Assembly (NCBI RefSeq): GCF_000737065.1
Contig: NZ_AQRC01000008.1
Span: 62,001 to 126,000, forward strand
Source: Thioclava atlantica
GTDB lineage: Bacteria; Pseudomonadota; Alphaproteobacteria; Rhodobacterales; Rhodobacteraceae
DNA: 64,000 bases
Direction of reading: 5' to 3'
Shown: positions 44,554 through 53,371 of the stretch, one piece after another
Layout: the number at the start of each line of letters is the position of its first letter
Numbering within the stretch: the first letter of the stretch is position 1
Notes under the pieces: model-generated
Database searches by the model: none
Seen by the model: the letters and a program-made list of their open reading frames with translations, nothing else
Told to the model about the DNA's origin: nothing
Position numbers and translations under genes: made by a program

Positions 44554-45371
44554 TCGCTCCAAAACGCATCCTCCATCGCCAGCGAAAGCGCACCGTCGAG
44601 CGCGGATCCGCGCGCGGGAGTGCTGGGCCAGTCGGGGAGAGCGAGGGTCGGACCGAGCCCGCCGATCCATGTCACCGGCAGATCCGATTCGGGCTGCAGC
44701 AGCGCGATCGCCTCCCGGATGTCGGACGCGGCTTCGCTGCGGATCGCGACCGCCGCCGGGTCTTCGGAGCCCAGCACACGCGGCGCGAGCGCGGCCCAGT
44801 CGGCGGGCGTCGCGCTCAGGCTGAACCGCAACAGCCCCGCGCCGCCATCCATCTGTTCGAGAAGCGTGCGCAGAAGGGGGGTGAGCGGGCAGAACCCGTC
44901 GAGCGCGCGCGCCGCGCGGGCCCCGAGCGCCCGGCCGATCCAGGCGCCCGATCCCTCGTCGCCGAGCCGCAGCCCCCAGCCGCCGATCGTGTGGAGATGG
45001 CCGTCGAGCTGGCGCGCGAAGACCGAGCCGGTTCCGAGCGCCGCGACGATCCCGTCCTCGCGCCCGAGCGCGCCGCGCACGGAGATCGTCACGTCCTGCA
45101 CCACGCGGGCGCGAAACGGCAGGCGGGTGACGAGCATCTCGCCCTGGCCGGAGAGGTTGGCGCCCGCGAGCCCGAGCACCGCGCGCAGTTCGCCGGGCGC
45201 GAACCCCGCCATCGCCGCATCGCAGGCGGCAAGGATATTGGCCAATGCACCCCCGAAATCGCTCGCGATATTGGCGGGGCCCGCCTCGCCGCGGCCGATC
45301 ACCCGGCCCGTCGCGTCGGCCAGAACCGCGCGGCAGCCGGTGCCTCCGCCGTCGACACCCAGAAAATGCAT
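44550..45371 (-). CDS. BadF/BadG-type sugar kinase (N-acetylglucosamine kinase candidate)
   Basis: The 273-residue protein belongs to the ASKHA fold. Phosphate-binding MHFLGVDGGGTGCRAVLAD opens it, a second phosphate loop lies in GIVAALGTGSVFA, and the ADP-binding GWGLRLGDEGSGAWIG and WIGGLGPTL follow. It is a BadF/BadG/BcrA/BcrD-type ATPase of the size of GlcNAc or glucosamine kinases. Coupling to nagA supports phosphorylation of GlcNAc to GlcNAc-6-phosphate. No amino-sugar transporter is adjacent, so the substrate could come from wall recycling. Confidence 0.85.
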   Translation of the reverse strand: MHFLGVDGGGTGCRAVLADATGRVIGRGEAGPANIASDFGGALANILAACDAAMAGFAPGELRAVLGLAGANLSGQGEMLVTRLPFRARVVQDVTISVRGALGREDGIVAALGTGSVFARQLDGHLHTIGGWGLRLGDEGSGAWIGRALGARAARALDGFCPLTPLLRTLLEQMDGGAGLLRFSLSATPADWAALAPRVLGSEDPAAVAIRSEAASDIREAIALLQPESDLPVTWIGGLGPTLALPDWPSTPARGSALDGALSLAMEDAFWSE

Positions 45372-45506
45372 CCCTGCCTCCGTTTTGAGCGTAACAGTGC
45401 CAAATCCCCGATCCGAGAGGAAGGGCCGTAACAACGCCTCGGCGTGAAACGACTTGGGGAAAGACAACGATCCCTCTATCACTGGGAAAAACCGACCGGG
45501 AGCTTC

Positions 45507-47621
45507 ATGCGCAAACCTTTGATATTCCTTGTCCTGATCGCGATCGCGGTGGTTGCGACGGTGCTCGTGGCCGATCCCGACCCCGACCGTCTGCGCGCGC
45601 TGCGCGATGGGGTCGCCGACTGGCAGGCGGCGCATCCGGTGGCGCTCCCGGCGGGCTTCTTCGCGCTCTATGTCGCGGTCACGGCGCTGTCGCTGCCGCT
45701 CGCGGTGTGGCTGACGCTTCTGGGCGCGGCGCTTCTGGGCTTCTGGAAGGGGTTGGTGCTGATCTCCTTCGCCTCCTCGCTCGGGGCGCTGCTGGCGTTT
45801 CTGGTGGCGCGCTACCTGATGCGCGACTGGGTGCGCGGGCGGCTTGGCCCGCGGCTATCGAAGATCGAGCGGGGCGTCGCGCGCGACGGCGAGTTCTTCC
45901 TGTTCTCGCTGCGGCTGATCCCGGTCGTGCCGTTCTTCGTCATCAACCTCGCCTTCGGCCTGACGCGGATGAAGGCGTGGCGCTATTATCTCGTGAGCCA
46001 GGTCGGGATGCTGCCCGGCACCGCCGTCTATGTCGCCGCGGGCGCGCAGCTCGGCACGCTCGACAGCCTTTCGGGGATCGTCTCGCCGGGGGTGCTCGGG
46101 GCCTTCGCGGCGCTTGCGGTCTTTCCCTGGATCGCGCGAGCCGCGCTGCGGTTCTGGGCGCGAAAGCGCGCCTATCGCGGCCTTGAGCGGCCCGTGAAAT
46201 TCGATCGCAACCTGATCGTGATCGGCGCGGGGGCGGCGGGGCTGGTGGCCTCTTATGTGGCCGCGCAGGCGCGGGCGAAGGTGACGCTCGTTCAGGACGG
46301 CCCGATGGGGGGCGATTGCCTGAATTTCGGCTGCGTGCCCTCGAAGGCGCTGATCGCCTCGGCGCGGGCGGCCGGCGCCGCGCGCGGCTCGCAAGCGCTC
46401 GGGGTGAAAGCCGAGGTCTCGGTCGATTGGCCGAGGGTCACGAAGCGGATCTCCGAGGTGATCGCGCAGATCGAACCCAATGATTCCGTGGAGCGTTACG
46501 AGGGGCTCGGGGTCGAGGTGATCGAGGGCCACGCGCGGCTCGAGGACCCGTGGACGGTGCGCGTGGGCGATCAGCGTCTGACTGCGCGCGGGATCGTTCT
46601 GGCGACCGGGGCGGCGCCGGTGATCCCGCCGATCGAGGGGATCGGATCGGTCGAGCCGCTCACCTCGGACACGCTCTGGGACGCGCTGGCGGCCCTGCCG
46701 GCGCCTCCCGCGCGCATGGTGATCCTGGGCGGCGGCCCGATCGGCTGCGAGATCGCGCAGGCGCTGGTGCGGCTTGGCGCGGGGGTGACGCTGATCGAAG
46801 CGGCGGAGCGGTTGCTGATCCGGGAGGATGTCGAAGCTTCCGATGCCATCGCTGCGGCGCTGCGCGCCGATGGGGTCGATCTGCGTCTTGGCGCGAAAGC
46901 GATCCGCTTCGGGCGCGATGACGGGAAATGGCTCGAGCTCGAGGACGGCACGAAGATCGGTTTCGACATGCTCCTGGTCGCGGTCGGGCGCAAGGCGCGG
47001 CTCGAGGGGTTCGGGCTGGAGGAACTGGGCATCCCGACGGGCCGCGTGATCGAGACCAACGACTATCTCGAGACGCTGATGCCGAATATCTACGCCGCCG
47101 GAGACGCCGCGGGGCCGCGGCAACTGACCAATGCCGCCGGTCATCAGGGCTGGATCGCGGCGGCCAATGCGCTCGCGGCACCCTTCTGGCGCTTCAAGGC
47201 CCATGGCGCGCCGATCCCGCATGCGGTCTTCACCTCGCCGGAACTGGCACGGGTCGGGATGACGGCGGCGGAGGCGGAGGCCGAGGGTGTCGCGCATGAG
47301 GTCACGACCTATCCCCTCGGCGATCTGGATCGGGCGCTGGCGGAGGGCGCGGGCGAAGGCTTGGTGCGAGTCGTGACCGCGAAGGGGTCGGACAAGATCC
47401 TCGGCGTGACCGTGCTGGGCGCTCATGCGGCCGAGGTGCTGGCCGAATTCGTGCTTGCGATGCGTCACGGGCTGGGTCTGGGCAAGATCCTCGCCACGCC
47501 GCATGTCTATCCGAGCTGGTCGGAGGCGGCGAAGAACGCCGCCGGGCGCTGGCGGCAGGCGCATGTGAACCCGCGCACGCTGCGCATCGCGGAGCGCTTC
47601 ATGACCCGGAGGCGCGGATGA
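45507..47621 (+). CDS. TVP38/VTT membrane domain fused to MerA-like FAD disulfide reductase
   Basis: This 704-residue fusion has two parts. Residues about 1-220 are a VTT/TVP38 (SNARE-associated, DedA-like) membrane domain, with hydrophobic segments at about 5-22, 50-70, 72-105 and 130-215 and the conserved FLFSLRLIPVVPFFVINLAFGL. Residues 235-704 are a pyridine nucleotide-disulfide oxidoreductase: FAD motif VIGAGAAGLVASYVA, redox-active pair C271/C276 (GGDCLNFGCVPSK), NAD motif ILGGGPIGCEIAQ and YAAGDAAGP. There is no MerA metal-binding N-terminal domain and no C-terminal cysteine pair, so mercury reduction is unlikely. It heads a coupled five-gene operon. Confidence 0.9.
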   Translation: MRKPLIFLVLIAIAVVATVLVADPDPDRLRALRDGVADWQAAHPVALPAGFFALYVAVTALSLPLAVWLTLLGAALLGFWKGLVLISFASSLGALLAFLVARYLMRDWVRGRLGPRLSKIERGVARDGEFFLFSLRLIPVVPFFVINLAFGLTRMKAWRYYLVSQVGMLPGTAVYVAAGAQLGTLDSLSGIVSPGVLGAFAALAVFPWIARAALRFWARKRAYRGLERPVKFDRNLIVIGAGAAGLVASYVAAQARAKVTLVQDGPMGGDCLNFGCVPSKALIASARAAGAARGSQALGVKAEVSVDWPRVTKRISEVIAQIEPNDSVERYEGLGVEVIEGHARLEDPWTVRVGDQRLTARGIVLATGAAPVIPPIEGIGSVEPLTSDTLWDALAALPAPPARMVILGGGPIGCEIAQALVRLGAGVTLIEAAERLLIREDVEASDAIAAALRADGVDLRLGAKAIRFGRDDGKWLELEDGTKIGFDMLLVAVGRKARLEGFGLEELGIPTGRVIETNDYLETLMPNIYAAGDAAGPRQLTNAAGHQGWIAAANALAAPFWRFKAHGAPIPHAVFTSPELARVGMTAAEAEAEGVAHEVTTYPLGDLDRALAEGAGEGLVRVVTAKGSDKILGVTVLGAHAAEVLAEFVLAMRHGLGLGKILATPHVYPSWSEAAKNAAGRWRQAHVNPRTLRIAERFMTRRRG

Positions 47622-48223
47622 TCGACGCCGCTCTCCTGCCCCTGCAGCGCGCGATGATGCAGCCGCCCGCCGAGGCCCTGGCCGCGCGCGGCATTCGCGC
47701 CGATCAGGTCACGGTGGCGGGCTTCGCGCTGGGCCTTCTCGCGATCCCCGCGCTGGCCTTCGGGGCCTATTGGCCGGCGCTGGTCCTGATCTTGCTCAAC
47801 CGGATCGCGGACGGGCTCGACGGCGCGATCGCGCGGATCAACGGCCCGACCGATCGCGGGGCCTTCCTCGATATCGCCTTCGATTTCCTGTTCTACGCGC
47901 TGATCCCGGTGGGGTTCGCGCTGGCCGATCCTGCGCGCAACGCGCTGCCCGCCGCGATCCTGATCGCCGCTTTCGTCGGCACCGGGTCGAGCTTTCTCGC
48001 CTTCGCCTCGATCGCGGCCAAGCGCGGGATGAGTGCCGAGAGCTATCCCACCAAGGGCATCTACTATCTGGGCGGTCTGACCGAGGGGACCGAGACGATC
48101 CTCTTCTTCGCCGCGATCTGCCTGTTCCCGCAGGCCTTCCCGATCCTTGCGGCGATCTTTTCCGCCGCCTGTTTCGTGACCACCGCGACCCGTTGGCTGA
48201 TGGGTTGGCGGGCCTTTTCGTAA
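47618..48223 (+). CDS. CDP-alcohol phosphatidyltransferase (YnjF-like)
   Basis: The 201-residue membrane enzyme carries the CDP-alcohol phosphotransferase signature DGLDGAIARINGPTDRGAFLDIAFD (DG-x2-DG-AR-G-x3-D-x3-D pattern, about residues 68-92), with about five hydrophobic segments. Members transfer a phosphatidyl group from CDP-diacylglycerol to an alcohol; the acceptor is unknown here. It overlaps the VTT-reductase by four bases. In E. coli a similar gene, ynjF, ends the ynj operon; here it precedes the ABC genes. Confidence 0.88.
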   Translation: MIDAALLPLQRAMMQPPAEALAARGIRADQVTVAGFALGLLAIPALAFGAYWPALVLILLNRIADGLDGAIARINGPTDRGAFLDIAFDFLFYALIPVGFALADPARNALPAAILIAAFVGTGSSFLAFASIAAKRGMSAESYPTKGIYYLGGLTEGTETILFFAAICLFPQAFPILAAIFSAACFVTTATRWLMGWRAFS

Positions 48224-48241
48224 ATCGGAGTGAGAGTGAGT

Positions 48242-49435
48242 ATGAGAACCAGAACCGCCGCGCTATCCCTGCTGGCCTTGCCAATGCTCGCCACCCCCGC
48301 GCTTGCCGATTGGGCGCAAACGCAGGCGGAGGCGAAAGGCCAGACCGTCTATTTCAACGCCTGGGGCGGGGATCCCCGCACAAACGCCTTCATCGAATGG
48401 GTCTCGGACCGGATGCAGGAGAGATACGGCGTGACGGTCGAGCAGGTGAAGCTCACCGATACGGCCGAGGCGGTGTCGCGCGTACAGGCGGAAAAGGCGG
48501 CGGGTCAGGACGAGGGCGGCGCGGTCGATCTCATCTGGATCAACGGGCCGAATTTCCTCGCGATGAAAGAGGCGGGTCTGCTGCATGGGCCTTTCGTGGC
48601 GGATCTGCCCAATGCGAAATATCTCGACCTTTCCGAAGGCGCGGCGGCGAGCACCGATTTCACCGTGCCGACCGAAGGCTTTGAGGCGCCGTGGCGGCTC
48701 GCGAAATTCGTCTTCGACTACGATTCCGAACGGGTGACGACGCCGCCCGCGGACATGGCGGGGCTGCTCGATTGGGCACAGGCGCATCCGGGCCGGTTCA
48801 CCCATCCCAACCCGTCGAATTTCATCGGCGCGACTTTCCTCAAGCAGGCGCTGGTCGAGATGGCGCCCGACCCGGAGGCTCTGGCCAGTCCGGTCACCGA
48901 TGCGGCCTATGACAAGGAAACCGCACCGCTCTGGGCGTGGTATGACCAGTTGCGGCCGCTGATGTGGCGCAAGGGCGAGGCCTTCCCGGAAAACGAGAGC
49001 GCTCAGGCGCAGCTTCTGGCCGATGGCGAGGTCGATTTCGGGATGCATTTCGACCCGGCCGCGCCGGCGGCGTTGATCGAGCAGGGCGTGCTGCCGCCTT
49101 CGGTGCGGGTCTGGGTGCCGCAAGGCGGGACGATCGGCAATATCTCCTTCGTCGCGATCCCCTATAACGCGGCGCACAAGGCGGGGGCGGAGCTGGTGGC
49201 GAATTTCCTGCTCGACCCGGCCACGCAGGCGCATATGCAGGATATCAGCGTCCTGGGCAGCTTCTCGGTGCTCGATCCGGCGAAGCTGGACGATGGGGCG
49301 AAGGCGGCCTTCGTGGGGCTGCCCACGGCGCCGGCGCTGCCCACGCTGGAGGCGCTCGGCCCGACCCTTCCCGAGCCGCATCCGAGCTGGATGACCCGGC
49401 TCACCGAGGATTGGGCGCGGCGCTACACGAAGTGA
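48242..49435 (+). CDS. ABC transporter substrate-binding protein (YnjB-like)
   Basis: The 397-residue periplasmic protein has a signal peptide (MRTRTAALSLLALPMLATPALA) and a type II binding-protein fold of the ThiB/YnjB/iron class: GQTVYFNAWGGDPRTNAFIEWV at the N-terminus, AVDLIWINGPNFLAMKEAGLL, and GTIGNISFVAIPYNA. The ATG at 48242 is preferred over a GTG at 48230, since it begins the signal peptide. The ligand cannot be inferred; YnjB ligands are not established to my knowledge. Downstream permease and ATPase complete the importer. Confidence 0.88.
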   Translation: MRTRTAALSLLALPMLATPALADWAQTQAEAKGQTVYFNAWGGDPRTNAFIEWVSDRMQERYGVTVEQVKLTDTAEAVSRVQAEKAAGQDEGGAVDLIWINGPNFLAMKEAGLLHGPFVADLPNAKYLDLSEGAAASTDFTVPTEGFEAPWRLAKFVFDYDSERVTTPPADMAGLLDWAQAHPGRFTHPNPSNFIGATFLKQALVEMAPDPEALASPVTDAAYDKETAPLWAWYDQLRPLMWRKGEAFPENESAQAQLLADGEVDFGMHFDPAAPAALIEQGVLPPSVRVWVPQGGTIGNISFVAIPYNAAHKAGAELVANFLLDPATQAHMQDISVLGSFSVLDPAKLDDGAKAAFVGLPTAPALPTLEALGPTLPEPHPSWMTRLTEDWARRYTK

Positions 49436-49442
49436 GGTTGCG

Positions 49443-51098
49443 ATGCGGCTTGCCGGGCTGATCCTGACGCTGGTGATCGGCGGGCCGGTCGCGCTGGGCA
49501 CGGCGCTGACCGTCGCGACCGGTTTCGGCTGGCAGCCGGGGCTGGGGCGGGTGACACCGGGCTGGGGCGGGGTCATGGAGGCGCTTTCCCTGCCGGGGAT
49601 CGACACCTCGCTGCGGCTGACGCTGGTGACCGGGATCGGGGCGACGGTGCTGTCGCTCGCGGCCTCGATCCCGCTCTCGCGCTGGTTGGTGACGCGGGAG
49701 GCGTCGGCGCGCTGGCTGACGCCGCTGCTGGCGGTGCCCCATGCGGCGCTGGCGATCGGGCTGGCCTTTCTCATTGCGCCCTCGGGCTGGACCGCGCGGC
49801 TGATCTCGCCCTGGGCGACGGGATGGGATCTGCCGCCGCAGATCGTCACCGTGGGCGATCCGTGGGGGCTCACGCTGATCCTCGGGCTGATGCTGAAGGA
49901 AGTGCCGTTCCTGACCCTGATGACTCTGGTCGCGGCGGCGCAGAAGCCGCTGGCGGCCCAGATGGCGGCAGGCCGGGCGCTGGGTTACGCGCCGGGGCGT
50001 GCTTGGGCCCGGATCGTCTGGCCGCAGCTTTATCCCGCGCTGCGGCTGCCGGTGCTGATCGTGCTCGCCTTCTCTCTATCGGTGGTGGACATGGCGTTGA
50101 TCCTCGGGCCGTCGAACCCGCCGACTCTCGCGGTGCGGATCTTGCGGCTCTATGGCGCGCCCGATCCGGCGCAGGCGGTGCCGGCCTCGGCGCTGGCGGT
50201 GCTGTTGCTGGCGGTGATGGCGGGATGCGCCGGCCTCTGGCTGACGGGAGAGCGGGCGATCGCCGCGCTCGGGCGGCGCGCGGTCGCGGCGGGGCGGCGA
50301 GGACATGCCCGGCGCAACTGGATCGGGGGGTGGCCCGCCGCCGTCGGCGGTGTTCTCACGCTCGGATCGCTGGGCGCGCTGGTGCTTTGGAGCCTCGCGA
50401 GTATCTGGCGCTTCCCCGAAGCGGTCCCGGCGCGCCTGAGCCTGCAACGATGGGCCGCCGCGGACTGGGCCGGACCCTTCGCCACGAGCCTCGCTCTGGC
50501 GGTCGCCTCGACCGCGCTGGCGCTGATGCTCGCGGTCCTGTGGCTCGAAAGCGAGGATCGCGCGGGAAGGCGCCTGCCGCTCGGTGCGCTGATCGTGCTG
50601 CCGCTTCTGCTGCCGCAGATCGGCTTCCTGCAAGGACTGACGACCGGCTTTCTCTGGCTGGGCCTGCCGCCCGGGGCGGTGGCGGTGACATGGGCGGAAC
50701 TGCTCTTCGTCTTTCCCTATGTGATGATCGCGCTGGCGGGGCCGTGGCGCGCGCTCGATCCGGGGCTGCTGGCGAGTGCCGCGAGCCTGGGTGCGGGGCC
50801 GGGGCGCAGGCTCTGGCGGGTGAAACTGCCGGTTCTTCTCGGGCCGCTCGCGGCGGCGGCGGCGATCGGGGTGGCGGTGTCGGTCGCGCAATATCTCGCC
50901 GTGCTGCTGCCGGGGGCGGGACGCGTTCAGGCGCTCGCGACGGAGGCGGTGGCGCTCGCCTCGGGGGCGGATCGGCGGCTCGCCGCGGTGCTCGCACTGA
51001 TGCAGGCGGCGCTTCCCTGGGCCGGGTTCGCGCTGGCGCTCGCGCTCCCCGCCTGGTGGCATCGCAACCGCAAGGGCCTTCGGGGAGGACTGGCATGA
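49443..51098 (+). CDS. ABC transporter permease, tandem fused (YnjC-like)
   Basis: The 551-residue inner-membrane protein contains two BPD-type permease units. Each carries an EAA-like loop: AAGRALGYAPGRAWARIVWPQL in the first half and ASAASLGAGPGRRLWRVKLPVLLG in the second. About twelve hydrophobic segments are present. Such fused permeases (as in ThiP or FbpB) form the whole channel with one ATPase dimer. It starts eight bases after the binding-protein gene and overlaps the ATPase gene by four. Confidence 0.9.
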   Translation: MRLAGLILTLVIGGPVALGTALTVATGFGWQPGLGRVTPGWGGVMEALSLPGIDTSLRLTLVTGIGATVLSLAASIPLSRWLVTREASARWLTPLLAVPHAALAIGLAFLIAPSGWTARLISPWATGWDLPPQIVTVGDPWGLTLILGLMLKEVPFLTLMTLVAAAQKPLAAQMAAGRALGYAPGRAWARIVWPQLYPALRLPVLIVLAFSLSVVDMALILGPSNPPTLAVRILRLYGAPDPAQAVPASALAVLLLAVMAGCAGLWLTGERAIAALGRRAVAAGRRGHARRNWIGGWPAAVGGVLTLGSLGALVLWSLASIWRFPEAVPARLSLQRWAAADWAGPFATSLALAVASTALALMLAVLWLESEDRAGRRLPLGALIVLPLLLPQIGFLQGLTTGFLWLGLPPGAVAVTWAELLFVFPYVMIALAGPWRALDPGLLASAASLGAGPGRRLWRVKLPVLLGPLAAAAAIGVAVSVAQYLAVLLPGAGRVQALATEAVALASGADRRLAAVLALMQAALPWAGFALALALPAWWHRNRKGLRGGLA

Positions 51099-51733
51099 GC
51101 CTCGAACTGCTCGACGTGAGCCTGACCGCGCCGGACGCGCGCGCCCCGCTTTTCGCTCCGCTCTCCTTGCGCGTCGCGCCGGGGGAGGTGGTCTGCGTGA
51201 TGGGCCCCTCCGGCATCGGCAAGTCGAGCCTTCTTGCGCATATCGGCGGCCACCTGCCGCGCGGGTTTCGCACGACAGGCTCGGTGCGGCTCGAGGGGGT
51301 AGAGGTGATGCGGCTGCCGGCGGAACGGCGCGGGATCGGGATGCTGTTCCAGCAGGCGCAGCTCTTCCCGCATCTCTCGGTGGGCGACAATCTCGCCTTC
51401 GGCCTCGCAGCGCATCTCAAGGGCCGGTCGGCGCGCAAGGCGGCGGTGGCGCGAGCGCTCGGGCAGGCGGGGCTTGCCGGAATGGAGGATCGCGACCCGG
51501 CGACGCTGTCGGGCGGGCAACGCACACGAGTCGCGCTGATGCGCGCGCTTCTGGCCGAGCCGCGCGCGATCCTGATCGACGAGCCCTTCGCCGCGCTCGA
51601 TGCCGATCTGCGCGCCGAGATCCGCGCCTTCGTGCTCGGTCATATCCGGGCCCGCGCGATCCCCGCCTTGATGGTGAGTCATGACGAGAGCGACGCGCAG
51701 GCCGCGGCGCGGGTGGTGACCCTGCGGCGCTGA
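51095..51733 (+). CDS. ABC transporter ATP-binding protein (YnjD-like)
   Basis: The 212-residue ATPase powers the YnjBC-like importer. Walker A is GPSGIGKSSL, the Q-loop is LFQQAQLFPHLSV, the signature is LSGGQRTRVALMRALL, Walker B is ILIDEPFAALD and the switch histidine is in VSHDESDA. It is short, without a regulatory C-terminal domain, matching the YnjD/ThiQ size. It ends the coupled operon 45507-51733. Confidence 0.93.
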   Translation: MSLELLDVSLTAPDARAPLFAPLSLRVAPGEVVCVMGPSGIGKSSLLAHIGGHLPRGFRTTGSVRLEGVEVMRLPAERRGIGMLFQQAQLFPHLSVGDNLAFGLAAHLKGRSARKAAVARALGQAGLAGMEDRDPATLSGGQRTRVALMRALLAEPRAILIDEPFAALDADLRAEIRAFVLGHIRARAIPALMVSHDESDAQAAARVVTLRR

Positions 51734-51799
51734 GCGCACCGGCGGATCTCCGCGCATGCAGGCTTGCGAGACCCCGGTACAGGCCTTATTCCCAAGGGC

Positions 51800-52450
51800 A
51801 TGTTCGCAAACCCCGTCTTCCGCCACGCCCGCGCCCTTGCCGTTCTCACGGCGCTGATCGGCACGCTTTCCGGCTGCGTGCCGGGGGAGTTCGGCACGGC
51901 CCAGGTCGCCCAGTCGCGCACCAAGCTCGCCAATGGCGCGCTGACCGTGACCGCGCCGAAAGGCTGGTGCATCGACCCCAAGAGCCTGCGCGATTCCGGC
52001 GCGGGGGGCTTTGCGCTCTTCGGCAATTGCGCCGCGATTTCCCGCAATCCCGATGATGCCCATGCCCCGCTGCCCGCGCTTCTGAGCGTGACGGTCGGTC
52101 CGCCCGCCGTCACGGATGCGAGCGGCACGTTCGGAAAGGACCGGCTCCCCCAGAACGGAACCTTCTTCCGCTCCGAGCTTGGCCGGGCAGCGCTCGCGCG
52201 GTCGGGGGAAGCGGGCGACGTGACGATCGACAAGTCCGAGATCTCGGGCGACGTGCTGATGCTGCGCGTGACCGACCGCTCGAAGCAGGGCGGCCCGCCC
52301 GTCGCCGATACCTATCTGCGCGGGATCAGCGATATCGGCGGGCGGATCGTCGCGCTCTCGGTGATGCCGCTCAAGGATGGCGAGATGAGTTATGACGCTC
52401 AACGTCGCCTTTTGCGCGAATTCGTCGCGGCGATCCGCGCCGCGAACTGA
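51800..52450 (+). CDS. Hypothetical lipoprotein
   Basis: The 216-residue protein starts MFANPVFRHARALAVLTALIGTLSGCVPG, with a lipobox LSGC (lipidation at about C26). It is otherwise a globular domain with GALTVTAPKGWCIDPKSLR and LFGNCAAIS; two Cys in the mature part could pair. The C-terminal half contains DKSEISGDVLMLRVTDRS and ends in a helix. I do not recognise a family. It follows the ABC operon after 66 bases, apparently as its own unit. Confidence 0.7.
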   Translation: MFANPVFRHARALAVLTALIGTLSGCVPGEFGTAQVAQSRTKLANGALTVTAPKGWCIDPKSLRDSGAGGFALFGNCAAISRNPDDAHAPLPALLSVTVGPPAVTDASGTFGKDRLPQNGTFFRSELGRAALARSGEAGDVTIDKSEISGDVLMLRVTDRSKQGGPPVADTYLRGISDIGGRIVALSVMPLKDGEMSYDAQRRLLREFVAAIRAAN

Positions 52451-52584
52451 GCGCCCCCCCGACAAGACCAGCCACCGCAGCAGATTTGCCCTTTTCGTGA
52501 GGGGCTTGATAAGAAATAAGTGGTGTCGTTGGGCCGGGTCCGTTGGCCCGGAACGCGGCGAGGCGAAGGGGGACGATCGGGGCA

Positions 52585-53361
52585 ATGGCTGGGATGCGTG
52601 GCTCATCGCTGCTCGATCGGGTGCTCGAACGCCGCGCCCTGCGACGCTGGAACCGGGCCGCCCGCGCCACCAAGCAGATGGATGCCGAGGCCCTGCGCAG
52701 CCTGCGCGGCCGCGCCCGGCTCCTGCGCAACGCCCTCGAAGATGTTCTGCGCCAGAGCGAGGCGCGCCTGCGCAGCGCCTTTCCAGGGACGGCCGCGCTT
52801 CCCCGGCCCTCAGGGAGTGACTGGGTCTGGCGCCCCGAGATCTGGCGCGTCCCGGTGCAGCCGGTCGGTATCGCGGGGGCGGAAAACCGCACGATGCTCG
52901 GGCGCGAGCTGACGCTCTTTCACGATTGCCCCGCCTCCGAGATCACCCTGCGCCAGATCCGCACCAGCGGCCCCGGCACGGTCGCACCCTACGGGTTGCG
53001 GATGGACGTGCTGCGCTTCGAGGGCTCGTTTCTCTCCTTCGTGCTCGACCTGCCCGAAAGCGCGCTGCGCGGGTTGCAGCTCAATCACCTGCTGCGTCTG
53101 GAGATGGATGTCGCGATGGAGCGGCCGCTGGAGATCTTCTGCCGGCTCAACATCAAGCACGGTCCCAATAGCGAGCAGCTCGTGCGGGAATTGCCGCCCG
53201 GCGGCGGTGGCCAATTCGTGGAATTCGATCTCGCCTATACCCGGATGAACGAGCGGCGGCTCGAGAAGGCCTGGGTGGATATCATCTTCGAAAGCCCGCG
53301 CATGAACGAAGTCGTTCTGCGCGATATGACCTTCGCGCGCTATCCGCGTGCGGAGTTGTGA
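52585..53361 (+). CDS. DUF6478-like conserved hypothetical protein
   Basis: The 258-residue protein begins with a basic helical region (LLDRVLERRALRRWNRAARATKQMD, LRGRARLLRNALEDVL) and continues with a beta-rich domain: SDWVWRPEIWRVPVQPVG, GRELTLFHDCPASEITLRQIRT, LRMDVLRFEGSFLSFVLDLP and WVDIIFESPRMNEVVLRDMTFARYPRAEL. It resembles DUF6478 proteins common in Rhodobacterales; role unknown. The ATG at 52585 is used, with a TTG start at 52543 possible. The 116-residue gene follows 11 bases later. Confidence 0.75.
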   Translation: MAGMRGSSLLDRVLERRALRRWNRAARATKQMDAEALRSLRGRARLLRNALEDVLRQSEARLRSAFPGTAALPRPSGSDWVWRPEIWRVPVQPVGIAGAENRTMLGRELTLFHDCPASEITLRQIRTSGPGTVAPYGLRMDVLRFEGSFLSFVLDLPESALRGLQLNHLLRLEMDVAMERPLEIFCRLNIKHGPNSEQLVRELPPGGGGQFVEFDLAYTRMNERRLEKAWVDIIFESPRMNEVVLRDMTFARYPRAEL

Positions 53362-53371
53362 CGGAGGACGG

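Noticed and set aside
44550-45371. Activator of hydroxyacyl-CoA dehydratase (BcrA/HgdC role) for the BadF-type gene
   Set aside because: The four-base coupling to nagA and the size favour a sugar kinase; no dehydratase subunits are nearby.
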